From the NCBI RefSeq assembly GCF_021462415.1, contig NZ_JAKEDS010000002.1, positions 930,001-994,000 on the forward strand: a stretch of DNA of 64,000 bases, in the 5' to 3' direction. The notes under the pieces were generated by a model that saw only the letters and a program-made list of their open reading frames with translations, searched no databases and was not told where the DNA came from. This stretch comes from Rhodohalobacter sp. 614A (GTDB taxonomy: Bacteria > Bacteroidota > Rhodothermia > Balneolales > Balneolaceae). Below, in pieces: positions 52,601-61,613 of the stretch. The translations under genes were made by a program, and so were the position numbers. Each line of letters opens with the position of its first letter. Within the stretch, counting starts at the first letter, position 1.

Positions 52601-53479
52601 GTCCACCTTTTTAAAGGTTCCATCTCCATTATTTAAATAAAGTTCATCCTGTCTGCCAATTTCGTGCCTCTCGGGATGATGCCCTTCTCCCCTGTCGATA
52701 ATTGTAAAATAATCATCGTAGGGAGGAATGAGCTGACCATTCTTGATCGTATTTTCCCATGTAATCTCCTGGGCCTCAAAAACATCCAAAACATTCGTTT
52801 CCCTGTAATTGGTGATATACAGATCTAAAAATCCATCCCTATCAACATCTGCCAATGCCATGGTCATGCTTCCTTTGGCGGATTCCAATCCACTATTTTC
52901 CTGCAAAGTAAATTTCCCGGTTCCATCATTCAGATAAAGCGCATTCGCTGTGTTTACCGTTGTTATCAGCAGATCTAAATCCTCATCCCCATCCACATCT
53001 GCAAAGACGGCGCCGCTGGAGAGATGTTCTTCATGGGCTACACCGGCTTCATCGGTAACATCTGTAAACAGAAATCCTCCCACATTCAAATAAAGTCGAT
53101 TAGGTCCGTCGATTCGGGTAAAATACAAATCCACGTGTCCGTCACCGTTTACATCTCCTGCGGCCACTCCGGATCCATTCATCAAAATTCGGTTCTCAGA
53201 CATGCGATTATCAGCCAAATCATTTCGAAAGGTTATTCCGGTTATATTTGATGGAATTTGTTCAAGCCCAACGGGCGAAGATTGATCCATTTCCAGTTCA
53301 GCCCATCGATACCCTTTTTCCTGATTCCATGAAAATTCACGAATTGGTTCGGATTTTCTGCAACTGGCTAATAAAAGCAAGAGCAGAGCAAAACAGAAAA
53401 GATTTAAATGGTTTGGTTGTATTGAGAACAATTTTTGACTCGATAGAGAGTGGCACTGGTTTATTTCTTCATGCATCAC
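49700..53479 (-). CDS. FG-GAP/VCBS and UnbV-ASPIC repeat lipoprotein
   Basis: A 1259-residue exported lipoprotein: lipobox LASC with Cys40, an unusually long N-region; a TTG at codon 17 (53431) could shorten it. It holds two propellers of FG-GAP/VCBS blades (for example DVNGDGHVDLYFT, DVDGDEDLDLLIT and DFNNDGYPDLVVAN), each carrying calcium-type DxDxDG loops, and ASPIC/UnbV segments (RLRGESPNTQAIGAKV and LAGPPGNTDGIGSSIRL-type). Proteins of this class are common beside SusCD in Bacteroidota and probably bind the polymer or anchor the complex. Ligand unknown. Confidence 0.82.
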   Translation of the reverse strand: MMHEEINQCHSLSSQKLFSIQPNHLNLFCFALLLLLLASCRKSEPIREFSWNQEKGYRWAELEMDQSSPVGLEQIPSNITGITFRNDLADNRMSENRILMNGSGVAAGDVNGDGHVDLYFTRIDGPNRLYLNVGGFLFTDVTDEAGVAHEEHLSSGAVFADVDGDEDLDLLITTVNTANALYLNDGTGKFTLQENSGLESAKGSMTMALADVDRDGFLDLYITNYRETNVLDVFEAQEITWENTIKNGQLIPPYDDYFTIIDRGEGHHPERHEIGRQDELYLNNGDGTFKKVDDLENRFLASDGTPLGLSPDWGLSAKFQDLDGNSLPDLYVNNDFWTPDRIWINQGDGIFKAIDSLAIRNSSFYSMTVDFSDINKDSHTDIFTVEMLNSNHSERLITRLPIEPYPLQNGVNKLRPRYNRNSMYLNRGDNTYAEISYYSGLEASDWSWAIRFLDLDLDGHEDLLIANGFAHDFQNLDAQEERLNRLIETQGQITIPYIDQFPRLRQNNKIFRNNGDLTFTDVSSDWGFNEQDISMGMATADLNNDGVLDVIISRLNDEPAIFKNKTINSRIAIRLRGESPNTQAIGAKVKLSGGPGGDQTSEIMSGGDYLSGSDPMMVFAATPESKHQLTITWPDGTQSKLDTLSANKIYEIDQKTIVKTETPIFTDDAQNNQDSTTYFRDESESLKHRHHEDEYDDFRVQPLLPQKLSQYGPGLAWVDIDFDGVEELIVGSGKGGETGIFNYDLNEGQFQPVSNDFLKIGAEGDQTGIIGWNEEDRSHLIIGIANYEIGTSRAPSALHIQIDKNQTVRVDSIPGILSTSGPLAAADYSGDGSPDLFIGGRFLPGQYPSDATSRLFTMQNGQLKEDSANSDILKNIGLVTGAIFMDYNLDGQQDLIISTEWGTLKVFQNQQGIFTEKTSDLGLHQYKGLWQGISAGDFNNDGYPDLVVANIGKNSPNQVKSKDHPLRIFYGDFNLDRRIDMVESYYDDDIGGYVPRRKLDEYEQLGNILGHIQSHKEFSTMTVAEMLQKDITKIPYKEVNTVLSTVFINEGGTSFSAKPLSAEAQFSAGFSTVVSDFDNDGFEDIFLSQNFFAVSDPQSKPRLDAGRGLWLRGDGTGNFESIPGQISGVKLYGEQRGATLGDYNQDGKMDLIVSQNYADTRVFLNENKKAGFQIKLAGPPGNTDGIGSSIRLKYSDQKYGPLRGIYAGSGYWSQNSSAQVLGYEEWPQAIEVQWHDGNQQMVEVIEGQMEYRIVHPDID

Positions 53480-53540
53480 AATGGTTTAAAGAAGACAGGT
53501 GAGGAACATTCATTCAGATCACCCGATACTTTTTAGTATA

Positions 53541-54443
53541 TCAGGCCCAGCTCATGCTTTGTTTTTCATATTTCTTAACATAATCGCTGGGGCAAAGACC
53601 CGTTATTTTTTTGAACTGACGGTTAAAATTCGACACATTATTAAAACCGCATTCGTAGCAAATCTGGGAGATATTAAAATCTGAATTGCGGAGCATTTTG
53701 CAGGCATTCGATACACGAAGTTCAATTAAGAACTGAACAAATGTTTTTTGAGTATGTTGTTTAAAGAAATGGCAAAATGCCGCCTGGCTATAATTTGCAA
53801 CTTTAGCTACATCTTCGAGCTTGATGTCTTTATGGAAGTTATCGAGGATATAATTGATAACTCTATTAACTTTTTTGTTTTTCTGGTCGCTGGCGGGAAC
53901 CTGATTGCTGATCGTTGCGAGGTATTCAAAATCTTTACTTGCAGACAAATCATTTAGGATGGACAAAATCTCAAGTAAGCGGGCAAGTCCGTTCAGGTCT
54001 AATAAATCAAAAATTCTGTCACTAACCGATTCAACTACATGAGGATTAAACTGAATACCTCGTCCGGATCTTTCAAGCAGAGATCTGATTTCAGATGTTT
54101 CTTCAATGCTAAAAAAGCCCTTTCCTAAAGACTTCTCATGAAAGAATATGGAAATTGTTTTACATTCAAGTTGTTTTGCACTATCAAAATACATGGGATC
54201 GCTTTTAAAAACGTGCGATTGGTTGGGGCCAATCAAAAATAAATTTCCTGGTTGATAGGAAACAAAAGAATCCCCGGCAAACAAATCCCCAGTACCTTCT
54301 ACGATATAAATGAGTTGCATTTCGGGATGATAATGTAGTTTATCATACATATGAGGACGTTCTTCAAATTCAACAATAAAGCCCTCTTTTCCAGTTTTAG
54401 GCAATCGGAAGAAAATTGATTTGTCTTGCATAGTTAACTCCAT
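53541..54443 (-). CDS. AraC-family transcriptional regulator
   Basis: A 300-residue regulator. The N-terminal cupin-like domain (about 10-165) contains HPEMQLIYIVEGTGDLFAGD and QPGNLFLIGPNQSHVF; the C-terminal double HTH (about 195-295) has IKLEDVAKVANYSQAAFCHFFKQ and ISQICYECGFNNVSNFNRQFKKITGLCPSDY, the AraC signature. It stands at the head of the minus arm, divergent from the plus arm across a 362-base region, the place expected for the locus regulator. Effector likely a product of the pathway, not shown. Confidence 0.9.
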   Translation of the reverse strand: MELTMQDKSIFFRLPKTGKEGFIVEFEERPHMYDKLHYHPEMQLIYIVEGTGDLFAGDSFVSYQPGNLFLIGPNQSHVFKSDPMYFDSAKQLECKTISIFFHEKSLGKGFFSIEETSEIRSLLERSGRGIQFNPHVVESVSDRIFDLLDLNGLARLLEILSILNDLSASKDFEYLATISNQVPASDQKNKKVNRVINYILDNFHKDIKLEDVAKVANYSQAAFCHFFKQHTQKTFVQFLIELRVSNACKMLRNSDFNISQICYECGFNNVSNFNRQFKKITGLCPSDYVKKYEKQSMSWA

Positions 54444-54805
54444 TTGTAAAATTTCTACACATATCTTATCTCAAAGAATCGATTTTTCAGCAGATTTGCA
54501 TAAAATTGTATCAATATTGTAAAATAGTAATAGAATTCATGAAGATTGTACAACCTTCGGCCATTGAGATTTGATCAGCTATTTGATGTTTATCATTCTC
54601 AATTTGGAAAGCTTTGCAAAATTTTTTGTTGATTTAGAGAATATTGTCTGAATAAGTTAAAATCGTATAAGATTTAAATGTTTTTATTCATTTCTTTTCA
54701 AAAGCTTTTAATTCTTTCTAATAGGAAAACATCAAAAGACGAAATTTTACAGTACAACAAGAATTTCAAGATTCTTGAATTTTTTAAACCAAATCAGATA
54801 TATAA
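54444..54805. promoter_or_regulatory. Divergent regulatory region between the AraC gene and the hydroxyproline genes
   Basis: A 362-base, very AT-rich region that must hold both promoters. Three copies of ATTGTA occur at 54505-54510, 54516-54521 and 54545-54550, the first two 11 bases apart, about one helical turn; AraC proteins often bind such direct repeats. No consensus promoter and no other gene seen. Confidence 0.4.
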
Positions 54806-55744
54806 ATGAAAGTAAACTGGAAAGGAGTCTATCCCGCAATTACCACAAAATTCTTTAAAGACGGTTCGATAGATATAGACACATTTAAAAAAAATATTAA
54901 TACTCAAGTTAAAGCAGGCGTACATGGAATTATTCTGGGTGGCTCATTAGGAGAAGCCAGTACATTAAGAAAGGAAGAAAAATTTGACCTGGTTGATAAA
55001 ACACTGGAAATTGTTGATGAAAAAATTCCGGTGATTATGAATATAGCTGAGAAATCAACACCGGAAGCTGTAACTGCAGCGAAAGGCGCAGAAAAGCTTG
55101 GAGCCTCAGGGCTTATGCTACTCCCCCCTATGCAGTATAAAGCTGATGACCGGGAAACTGTAGAGTTCTTTAAATCCGTCGCCTCATCAACGGATTTACC
55201 CATTATGATTTATAATAACCCTGTTGATTACGGTATTGAAGTTACGCTCGACATGTTTGAAGAACTTATTGAGTTTGATAACATTCAGGCTGTAAAAGAA
55301 TCTACCCGTGATACAACGAACATCACACGATTTATCAATCGATTCGGAGATAGAATTAAGGTACTCTCCGGTGTGGATACGATTGCCCTGGAATCTATGG
55401 TATTAGGCGCTTCCGGATGGGTAGCAGGACTTGTCTGTGCATTTCCAAGAGAAACGGTTGCTATCTACCAACTTGTTAAAGAGAATAAAATTGAAGAAGC
55501 ATTGAAAATTTACCGATGGTTTATGCCGCTTCTGGAACTGGACATCCATCCAAAGCTTGTACAGTATATTAAACTTGCTGAAGTTGCTACAGGAATTGGT
55601 ACTGAATACGTCAGACAGCCACGTCTTCCACTTGTGGGCGAAGAGCGGGATCGGGTACAAAATATTATCCAAACTTCTCTCGAGAAAAGATCCTCTATTG
55701 AGGAACTGGTTTATAATAATTCAGAGCTAATTGGCCAAAGCTAA
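54806..55744 (+). CDS. DapA-family enzyme, likely pyrroline-4-hydroxy-2-carboxylate deaminase
   Basis: A 312-residue (beta/alpha)8 Schiff-base enzyme. Catalytic Lys164 in VKESTRDT and Tyr136 in IYNNP are present. The loop that is GTTGE in lysine-pathway dihydrodipicolinate synthase is GSLGE here (46-50), so the Thr relay is lost and DapA activity is unlikely. In hydroxyproline catabolism a DapA-type enzyme deaminates delta1-pyrroline-4-hydroxy-2-carboxylate to 2-oxoglutarate semialdehyde; the neighbours (epimerase and FAD oxidase) supply exactly its substrate. Other members of the superfamily (keto-sugar acid aldolases or dehydratases) remain possible. First gene of the plus arm. Confidence 0.83.
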   Translation: MKVNWKGVYPAITTKFFKDGSIDIDTFKKNINTQVKAGVHGIILGGSLGEASTLRKEEKFDLVDKTLEIVDEKIPVIMNIAEKSTPEAVTAAKGAEKLGASGLMLLPPMQYKADDRETVEFFKSVASSTDLPIMIYNNPVDYGIEVTLDMFEELIEFDNIQAVKESTRDTTNITRFINRFGDRIKVLSGVDTIALESMVLGASGWVAGLVCAFPRETVAIYQLVKENKIEEALKIYRWFMPLLELDIHPKLVQYIKLAEVATGIGTEYVRQPRLPLVGEERDRVQNIIQTSLEKRSSIEELVYNNSELIGQS

Positions 55745-55828
55745 TCTTAAAATGTTCTCGAAGAGTTATTTCATGAAAAAATCTTTTGAACATTTTGTAT
55801 TTAATAGAATGAATTTATAAAAAACAGC

Positions 55829-56836
55829 ATGATGGCAGATATAAAGCGTTTTTTCTGTATTGATGCGCATACTTGTGGCAACCCGGTTAGGCTTGTGGCA
55901 GGCGGCGGACCTATCTTGCAAGGGAACTCGATGAGTGAAAAACGCCAGCATTTTCTCGCTGAATTTGATTGGATCCGAAAAGGATTGATGTTTGAGCCCA
56001 GAGGGCATGATATGATGTCCGGCAGTATTCTTTATCCACCTGTGGATCCCGCAAATGATATCGGCATTCTGTTCATAGAAACCAGCGGATGCTTACCGAT
56101 GTGTGGCCATGGAACGATTGGAACAGTTACCATTATGCTTCAGGAAGGACTGGTACATCCAAAAACTCCCGGAGAAGTAAGACTGGAAACTCCCGCGGGA
56201 CTTGTTCAGGCAACCTATCAAAAAGACGGCGATAAAGTTACCTCAGTCAGATTAACGAATGTAACCAGTTTTTTGGAAGCTGTTGATCTGGAGGTAGATT
56301 GCCCGGATTTGGGAAAACTTCATGTAGATGTAGCTTATGGTGGTAACTTTTATGCGATTGTAGATCCCCAGGATAATTTTAGGGGCATACAAGATTACAA
56401 GGCTGATCAACTCATTAGCTGGAGCCGCGAATTACGTAAACAACTCAACCAAAAGTATGAGTTCGTCCATCCCGAAGATGCCACAATAAATGGTTTAAGT
56501 CACCTTCTTTGGACCGGTGAAACATTAGACAAAGATTCAACAGCCCGAAATGCTGTTTTTTATGGAGATAAAGCTATTGACCGTTCTCCCTGCGGAACCG
56601 GAACTTCAGCCCGCATGGCTCAATGGTATTCCAAAGATAAACTGAAAAAAGGAGATGAGTTTATTCACGAAAGTTATATCGGAAGTAAATTCACAGGCCG
56701 CATTGAAAAGGAGATCAATTTTTTCGGAAAGAAAGCGATTATCCCCAGTATTGAAGGATGGGCTAAAATTACAGGTTATAACACCATCACTATTGATGAT
56801 GACGATCCTTATGCTCATGGATTTCAGGTTATTTGA
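55829..56836 (+). CDS. 4-hydroxyproline epimerase / proline racemase-family protein
   Basis: A 335-residue enzyme that interconverts trans-4-hydroxy-L-proline and cis-4-hydroxy-D-proline. The opening DAHTCGNPVRLVAGG, the first catalytic site SGCLPMCGHGTIG with Cys92 and the second DRSPCGTGTSARMA with Cys255 are seen. Having Cys at both positions marks the racemase/epimerase type, unlike the trans-3-hydroxyproline dehydratase, which has Thr at one. ATG at 55829 or the next codon (55832). It lies 84 bases after the DapA-type gene and 76 ahead of the oxidase. Confidence 0.92.
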   Translation: MMADIKRFFCIDAHTCGNPVRLVAGGGPILQGNSMSEKRQHFLAEFDWIRKGLMFEPRGHDMMSGSILYPPVDPANDIGILFIETSGCLPMCGHGTIGTVTIMLQEGLVHPKTPGEVRLETPAGLVQATYQKDGDKVTSVRLTNVTSFLEAVDLEVDCPDLGKLHVDVAYGGNFYAIVDPQDNFRGIQDYKADQLISWSRELRKQLNQKYEFVHPEDATINGLSHLLWTGETLDKDSTARNAVFYGDKAIDRSPCGTGTSARMAQWYSKDKLKKGDEFIHESYIGSKFTGRIEKEINFFGKKAIIPSIEGWAKITGYNTITIDDDDPYAHGFQVI

Positions 56837-56912
56837 AAAATCTCTGCACCTGAAGTGAAGAACTCTATGGTGTGGTATCAAAAAAATCATGGATTATTTT
56901 CACTTATAATAA

Positions 56913-58169
56913 ATGAATAACCAACGGGTCATTATTATCGGTGCAGGAATTGCCGGGCTTTTTTCAGCCTATTATCTCAATAAAATGGGAGCAGAAGTTA
57001 CTGTAATTGATAAAGAATCCGGTAAGGATAATTGCTCCTACGGAAATGCCGGCATGATCGTACCCAGCCATATTATACCTCTCTCCTCTCCCGGAGTTAT
57101 CAGTAAAGGCTTAAAATGGATGCTCGATGCTGAAAGTCCCTTTTATATCCGGCCACGCCTCAGCCTGGAACTTTTGTCTTGGTTATGGACCTTTAAAAAG
57201 TTCTCAACAGCTCAGCATGTAAAAAATTCAGGTCCGGTGCTGAGAGATCTTCTTCTGGAAAGCAGGCAATTGCTCATTGACCTTGAATCCAATGAAAAGC
57301 TCAACTTTGGCTTTGAAAAAAAGGGTCTTTTTATGTTTTGTAATACGGAGTACGGGCTCAAAAAAGAGATTGAAGCAGCTCAAAAAGCTCAGGAATTAGG
57401 CGTTCCCGCAAAAATACTTTCCGCTGAAGAAGTACGCAAAATGGAGCCAAATATAAAACTCGATATAATCGGAGCTACATATTATCCAAAAGATGCTCAC
57501 CTGCACCCTGGAAGCCTGATGAATGAACTAAAGGCCTTATTGATCAATAATGGGGTAAAATTGGAGTTTGATACGGAAGTGGTAAGTGCTTCATCCGATC
57601 ATAAGAAAGTTGCCTCTGTAAAAAGCAAAGATGGAAGAGAATGGCCTGGAGATTCTTTTTTGATTTGTAGTGGAGCTTATTCTGCAGAAACAGCACAAAT
57701 ATTTGGGAAAAATTTAAAGCTACTTGCAGGTAAAGGCTACAGCATCACTTTAAAAAAGCCAAAGAAAAGTCCACAAAATTGTGGAATCCTGTCAGAGAAA
57801 AAAGTCACTATAACACCTATGTTTAATTTGCTTCGTTTTGCAGGTACAATGGAACTGACAGGTACGGATAAATCAATAAACCCTAAAAGAATTAATGGAT
57901 TAAAGAAATCCGTTTGTGAATACCTGCCGGATTTTACAATGAATGATTTCGCTGGCAAAGAAGTGTGGACAGGATTACGCCCCTGCTCGCCCGATGGATT
58001 ACCATATGTAGGAGCATTTGATGGATATTCAAACCTTTTTGCCTCAACCGGCCATGCAATGATGGGTATGAGCCTTGCCCCCTCCTGTGGTAAAATGGTA
58101 ACGGATTTAATCCTTCACGGAAAATCTGAATTTGACACTCCATTGATCAATCCAAACAGGTTTGGGTGA
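56913..58169 (+). CDS. DadA-like FAD-dependent D-amino acid oxidase, likely D-hydroxyproline dehydrogenase
   Basis: A 418-residue flavoprotein of the DAO family. The FAD loop GAGIAGLFSAYYL is at 8-20, the NCSYGNAGMIVPSHIIPLSSPG segment typical of DadA is at about 41-62, and the C-terminal FAD motif GLRPCSPDGLPYVGAF near 353-368 is followed by ATGHAMMGMSLAP. In the Pseudomonas hydroxyproline pathway a DadA-like enzyme oxidises cis-4-hydroxy-D-proline to the pyrroline that the DapA-type enzyme uses. A general D-amino acid dehydrogenase is the alternative; the operon argues for the former. Confidence 0.87.
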   Translation: MNNQRVIIIGAGIAGLFSAYYLNKMGAEVTVIDKESGKDNCSYGNAGMIVPSHIIPLSSPGVISKGLKWMLDAESPFYIRPRLSLELLSWLWTFKKFSTAQHVKNSGPVLRDLLLESRQLLIDLESNEKLNFGFEKKGLFMFCNTEYGLKKEIEAAQKAQELGVPAKILSAEEVRKMEPNIKLDIIGATYYPKDAHLHPGSLMNELKALLINNGVKLEFDTEVVSASSDHKKVASVKSKDGREWPGDSFLICSGAYSAETAQIFGKNLKLLAGKGYSITLKKPKKSPQNCGILSEKKVTITPMFNLLRFAGTMELTGTDKSINPKRINGLKKSVCEYLPDFTMNDFAGKEVWTGLRPCSPDGLPYVGAFDGYSNLFASTGHAMMGMSLAPSCGKMVTDLILHGKSEFDTPLINPNRFG

Positions 58170-58235
58170 TAGATAAAATTCATTTTCAAAAAACTTATCT
58201 CCTAGTGTAAACCATAACTAAATTCATCGATTATA

Positions 58236-59975
58236 ATGTCTTTATTGATCTCAAATAAACATCTCGTCTATTTTCTACTTCTTTCATCTTTTTGTTTGAT
58301 TCTCCCTAGTCAATCATTTGCCTTTTCAGATGATGAAAGCATTGAAAACCTCATTCGAATATTTGATCAGGATGAGGATGTATTAAATAGAAAATATTCT
58401 GTCAGACATTCAGACGAGTATTTTAATCGCTTTGAAAAATTTTATAACGACTGGCAGAATCGGCTGGATGAATTAAATTATGAGGAGCTTTCCCAACCCG
58501 GCAAAGTCGACTATCATCTACTCGTGAGTCATATCAACCGGAGAGTTTATTTTCTGAACAGAGACAAAGAACAGTTTGAGAATGTGAAACAATGGCTTCC
58601 CGATTTGAATGGAATCATGCAGTATATCAATACAAGAAGAGTTGGTACAAAACCGGATGCCCAAAATTTGGCAAACGAGATGAATCAATGGGCAATTGAA
58701 GTTGAAACGTTACAAAGCAAGCTTCAGGAATCTCCGATGCTCTTGAAAAAGGATGCCAATGCTGCGCATGATGCTTTGGAAGATATCCGTAATGCCCTGG
58801 AAGATGCATTTCTATTCTACAATGGTTATGATCCTGATTTTACCTGGTGGATGGAGGAACCTTATCGAAAGTTAGATGAAGTTTTAAAAACGTATTCTGA
58901 GTTCATCAATGAATATTTTGATGCTGAAAAAGAGCAAATGGATAACAGCGGTATTGTCGGAAATCCTATTGGAGAGGAAGAGATTCTTAAACGTTTAGAG
59001 TTTGAAATGATCTCATACACTCCGGAAGAACTAATTGAAATTGCTGAGTATCAGTTTGCGAAATCGGAAGAAGAAATGCTGAAAGCCTCCCGGGAATTAG
59101 GGTATGGTGATGATTGGCACGCAGCTTTAGAGCATGTAAAAGAAGCTTATGTTGAACCTGGCAGAAAGCCGGAACTTATCATGAGGTTATACAACGAGTC
59201 TATTGATTTTATTGAAGACCGCGACCTGATCACCATCCCGGATCTGGCCAAAGAAGTCTGGCGCATGCAAATGATGAGTCCTGAACGGCAACTTATAAAT
59301 CCCTTTTTTACAGGTGGTGAGGTTATTAGTATTTCATATCCAACGAATACTATGGGGCATGAGCAAAAAATGATGAGTTTACGGGGAAATAATCCTCATT
59401 TTAATCGTGCTACTGTTCAGCATGAGTTGATTCCTGGACATCATCTACAAGGGTTTATGAATCGCCGTTACAACACGTATCGTTATCCGTTCCGCACTTC
59501 ATTCTGGGGAGAAGGTTGGGCGCTATACTGGGAGCTTCTGCTTTGGGATCTTGATTTCCCGAAGAGCCCTGAAGACCGGATTGGAATGCTTTTTTGGAGA
59601 ACTCACCGGTATGCCAGAATTATCTTTTCACTTAATTACCACTTGGGAAATTGGACACCCCAGCAGTGTATTGACTATCTGGTAGAGCGTGTGGGCCATG
59701 AATATGCAAATGCTGAAGCGGAGGTACGACGTTCATTTACCGGGAATTACGGGCCCCTTTACCAAATTGCTTATATGATTGGAGGTATGGAAATTTACTC
59801 TCTTTATAAAGATTTGGTGGACACTGACCAGATGAGTCCGATAGAGTTTCATGATACTATTTTAAAAGGAGGAAGTATCCCCATTCGCATGGTAAAAGCA
59901 CTTTTAACCGATGAAGAATTAGAGAAAAATCAAACTTTGAATTGGAATTTTGCTGACTATATTTATGATGAATAA
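58236..59975 (+). CDS. DUF885-family secreted metallopeptidase
   Basis: A 579-residue protein with a signal peptide (about 1-28). The helical DUF885 domain carries the metal motif HELIPGHH (His396, Glu397, His402, His403) in VQHELIPGHHLQGFMN, then the Glu-containing GEGWALYWE near 425-433, which gives the third ligand, and GPLYQIAYMIGGMEIYSLY near 505-523. Members are thought to be zinc peptidases of unknown specificity. Its inclusion with a DPPIV-type enzyme and hydroxyproline genes suggests cleavage of imino-acid-containing peptides in the periplasm. Confidence 0.87.
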   Translation: MSLLISNKHLVYFLLLSSFCLILPSQSFAFSDDESIENLIRIFDQDEDVLNRKYSVRHSDEYFNRFEKFYNDWQNRLDELNYEELSQPGKVDYHLLVSHINRRVYFLNRDKEQFENVKQWLPDLNGIMQYINTRRVGTKPDAQNLANEMNQWAIEVETLQSKLQESPMLLKKDANAAHDALEDIRNALEDAFLFYNGYDPDFTWWMEEPYRKLDEVLKTYSEFINEYFDAEKEQMDNSGIVGNPIGEEEILKRLEFEMISYTPEELIEIAEYQFAKSEEEMLKASRELGYGDDWHAALEHVKEAYVEPGRKPELIMRLYNESIDFIEDRDLITIPDLAKEVWRMQMMSPERQLINPFFTGGEVISISYPTNTMGHEQKMMSLRGNNPHFNRATVQHELIPGHHLQGFMNRRYNTYRYPFRTSFWGEGWALYWELLLWDLDFPKSPEDRIGMLFWRTHRYARIIFSLNYHLGNWTPQQCIDYLVERVGHEYANAEAEVRRSFTGNYGPLYQIAYMIGGMEIYSLYKDLVDTDQMSPIEFHDTILKGGSIPIRMVKALLTDEELEKNQTLNWNFADYIYDE

Positions 59976-60009
59976 TTTTTCTAACTAACTAACCAGAAAT
60001 AAAAGCACC

Positions 60010-61587
60010 ATGGAAAACACAAATCAACTACAAAATATTAATCGAAAAAAAATCTTCAGGGGGATTTGTCTCGCCCTTTTCCCTACGGGTTTTTCCTTTG
60101 TTCTTGTCAGCAACATTCTCTTTCAACTTAAAAGTGAATTTATTCTTACAAATGCCCAGGTTGGGTATATTGGTGGAGCAGCTTTATGGGGAATGGCCGC
60201 TTCACTGTTAATTATTGGCCCATTTCTTGAAAAATTTGGTTTAAAAAAGGCCACTATCGGAGCTTTTGTTTGCCATCTTTCAGGTGTTACATTTTTCTTA
60301 TTCGGGGCATTCTTTGCCGGCGATCCAAATGCTTTCTGGATTTTGTTTTTGGGTGCCATTGGCTTTGGAGCTGGCAATGGTTTTATCGAAGTAGCTGGAA
60401 ATCCACTTACAGCAGCGCTTTTTCCTGATAATAAAACCACGAAGCTAAACCATTTTCATGCCTTCTTTCCCGGGTCTATGGTTATCGGTGGTTTATTAGG
60501 TTGGTTAATGACTCAGGCTGGGTACATTGGCTCTATTAATATTGCTCATTGGACCTGGCAAATAGGGATTATTTATATACCAGTTATCGTCTATGGTTTT
60601 TTACTATTACCCGAAAAATTTCCAAAAACCGAAACTGCAGAAGCTGGTATTTCCATGAGCGAACTGTTTAAATATACATTTACTCATCCGTTGGTTTTGG
60701 GGCTCATCTTCCTCAAAATGATTACACTTTCTCTTGAAATGGGACCGAGCCGCTGGATTCCTGAAGTGCTGAAATCTGCCGGAGTTCACGGAATGCTTGT
60801 TTTTGTGTGGATCAGTGGATTAATGGCTGTTTTGAGGCTTTCTGCAGGCAAATTTGTGGAAACGCTTTCACCAACGGGAATGCTTTTAGGATCTTCCGTT
60901 CTTACCGGAATAGGGCTTTTAATGTTTGCGTTTATTGAAACCGGATTGTTTGCACTTATGATTGCTGCAACAATTTTTGCCTGTGGCGTGGCTTTTTATT
61001 TCCCAACCATGGTTGGATTGATGAGTGAACGGTTTCCTAAAGCCGGTTCTTTAGGGCTTCTTCTAATGATTGGAATGGGATTTTTTGCTGCAGGTGGAGC
61101 AAATGCTATTATGGGAGGAATTTCCGATCAATATCTTCCAGATGCTCTGGACGAACAACAAACTATAGCCATTCTCCAGCAAGTTGAAGAACAATATCCG
61201 GAATATATTCAACGTGCAGAAGAAGCTTCAGGAAATACTGACAGGCTCGCAGAGCTCGGATATCGCGAAGTTGACGTTCGAAATGTCTTATTCCATACAG
61301 AAGAAGCATTGGCATATTACAGAGATAATGGGGAACTCAGTGGTAATTTAACCGGAAATGCTTTAAGAGCCATCTCAGATTCCAGTATTCCAGGAGAAGA
61401 AGAATTGGTTCAACAGGCACTCGGTATCTTACGGCCAGCGGATAATTACGGTGGCAGAATGTCATTTCTTTGGGTAGGTCCAATTGCATTTCTGGTAGCT
61501 TTGGTATTTCTGATATTATATATTAATGACAAAAAGAAAGGCGGATATCAGGTTGTGAAACTGGAAAAAAGAGATCTTACGGCCTAA
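60010..61587 (+). CDS. FucP-like MFS transporter with a large late insertion
   Basis: A 525-residue inner-membrane protein of the MFS, close in pattern to L-fucose permease-type transporters (GFGAGNGFIEVAGNPLTAALFPD near 117-139 read in parts). Eleven to twelve membrane segments are present, but about 376-478 form a soluble, charged insertion rich in Glu/Gln (DALDEQQTIAILQQVEEQ) before the final helix at about 480-508. This insertion is unusual in the family. It is the last gene of the plus arm and probably brings in hydroxyproline or its peptides. Ends before the terminator at 61614. Confidence 0.86.
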   Translation: MENTNQLQNINRKKIFRGICLALFPTGFSFVLVSNILFQLKSEFILTNAQVGYIGGAALWGMAASLLIIGPFLEKFGLKKATIGAFVCHLSGVTFFLFGAFFAGDPNAFWILFLGAIGFGAGNGFIEVAGNPLTAALFPDNKTTKLNHFHAFFPGSMVIGGLLGWLMTQAGYIGSINIAHWTWQIGIIYIPVIVYGFLLLPEKFPKTETAEAGISMSELFKYTFTHPLVLGLIFLKMITLSLEMGPSRWIPEVLKSAGVHGMLVFVWISGLMAVLRLSAGKFVETLSPTGMLLGSSVLTGIGLLMFAFIETGLFALMIAATIFACGVAFYFPTMVGLMSERFPKAGSLGLLLMIGMGFFAAGGANAIMGGISDQYLPDALDEQQTIAILQQVEEQYPEYIQRAEEASGNTDRLAELGYREVDVRNVLFHTEEALAYYRDNGELSGNLTGNALRAISDSSIPGEEELVQQALGILRPADNYGGRMSFLWVGPIAFLVALVFLILYINDKKKGGYQVVKLEKRDLTA

Positions 61588-61613
61588 AAAACTCCTGACC
61601 AAAAATTTTCTTT

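Noticed and set aside
49700-53479. Many repeated Asp/Asn/Gly-rich DNA segments that look like DNA repeats
   Set aside because: They are FG-GAP/VCBS blades in a protein, not direct DNA repeats or a CRISPR array.
54806-55744. Annotating the DapA-family gene as lysine-pathway dapA
   Set aside because: The GTTGE relay loop is GSLGE and the neighbours are hydroxyproline enzymes.
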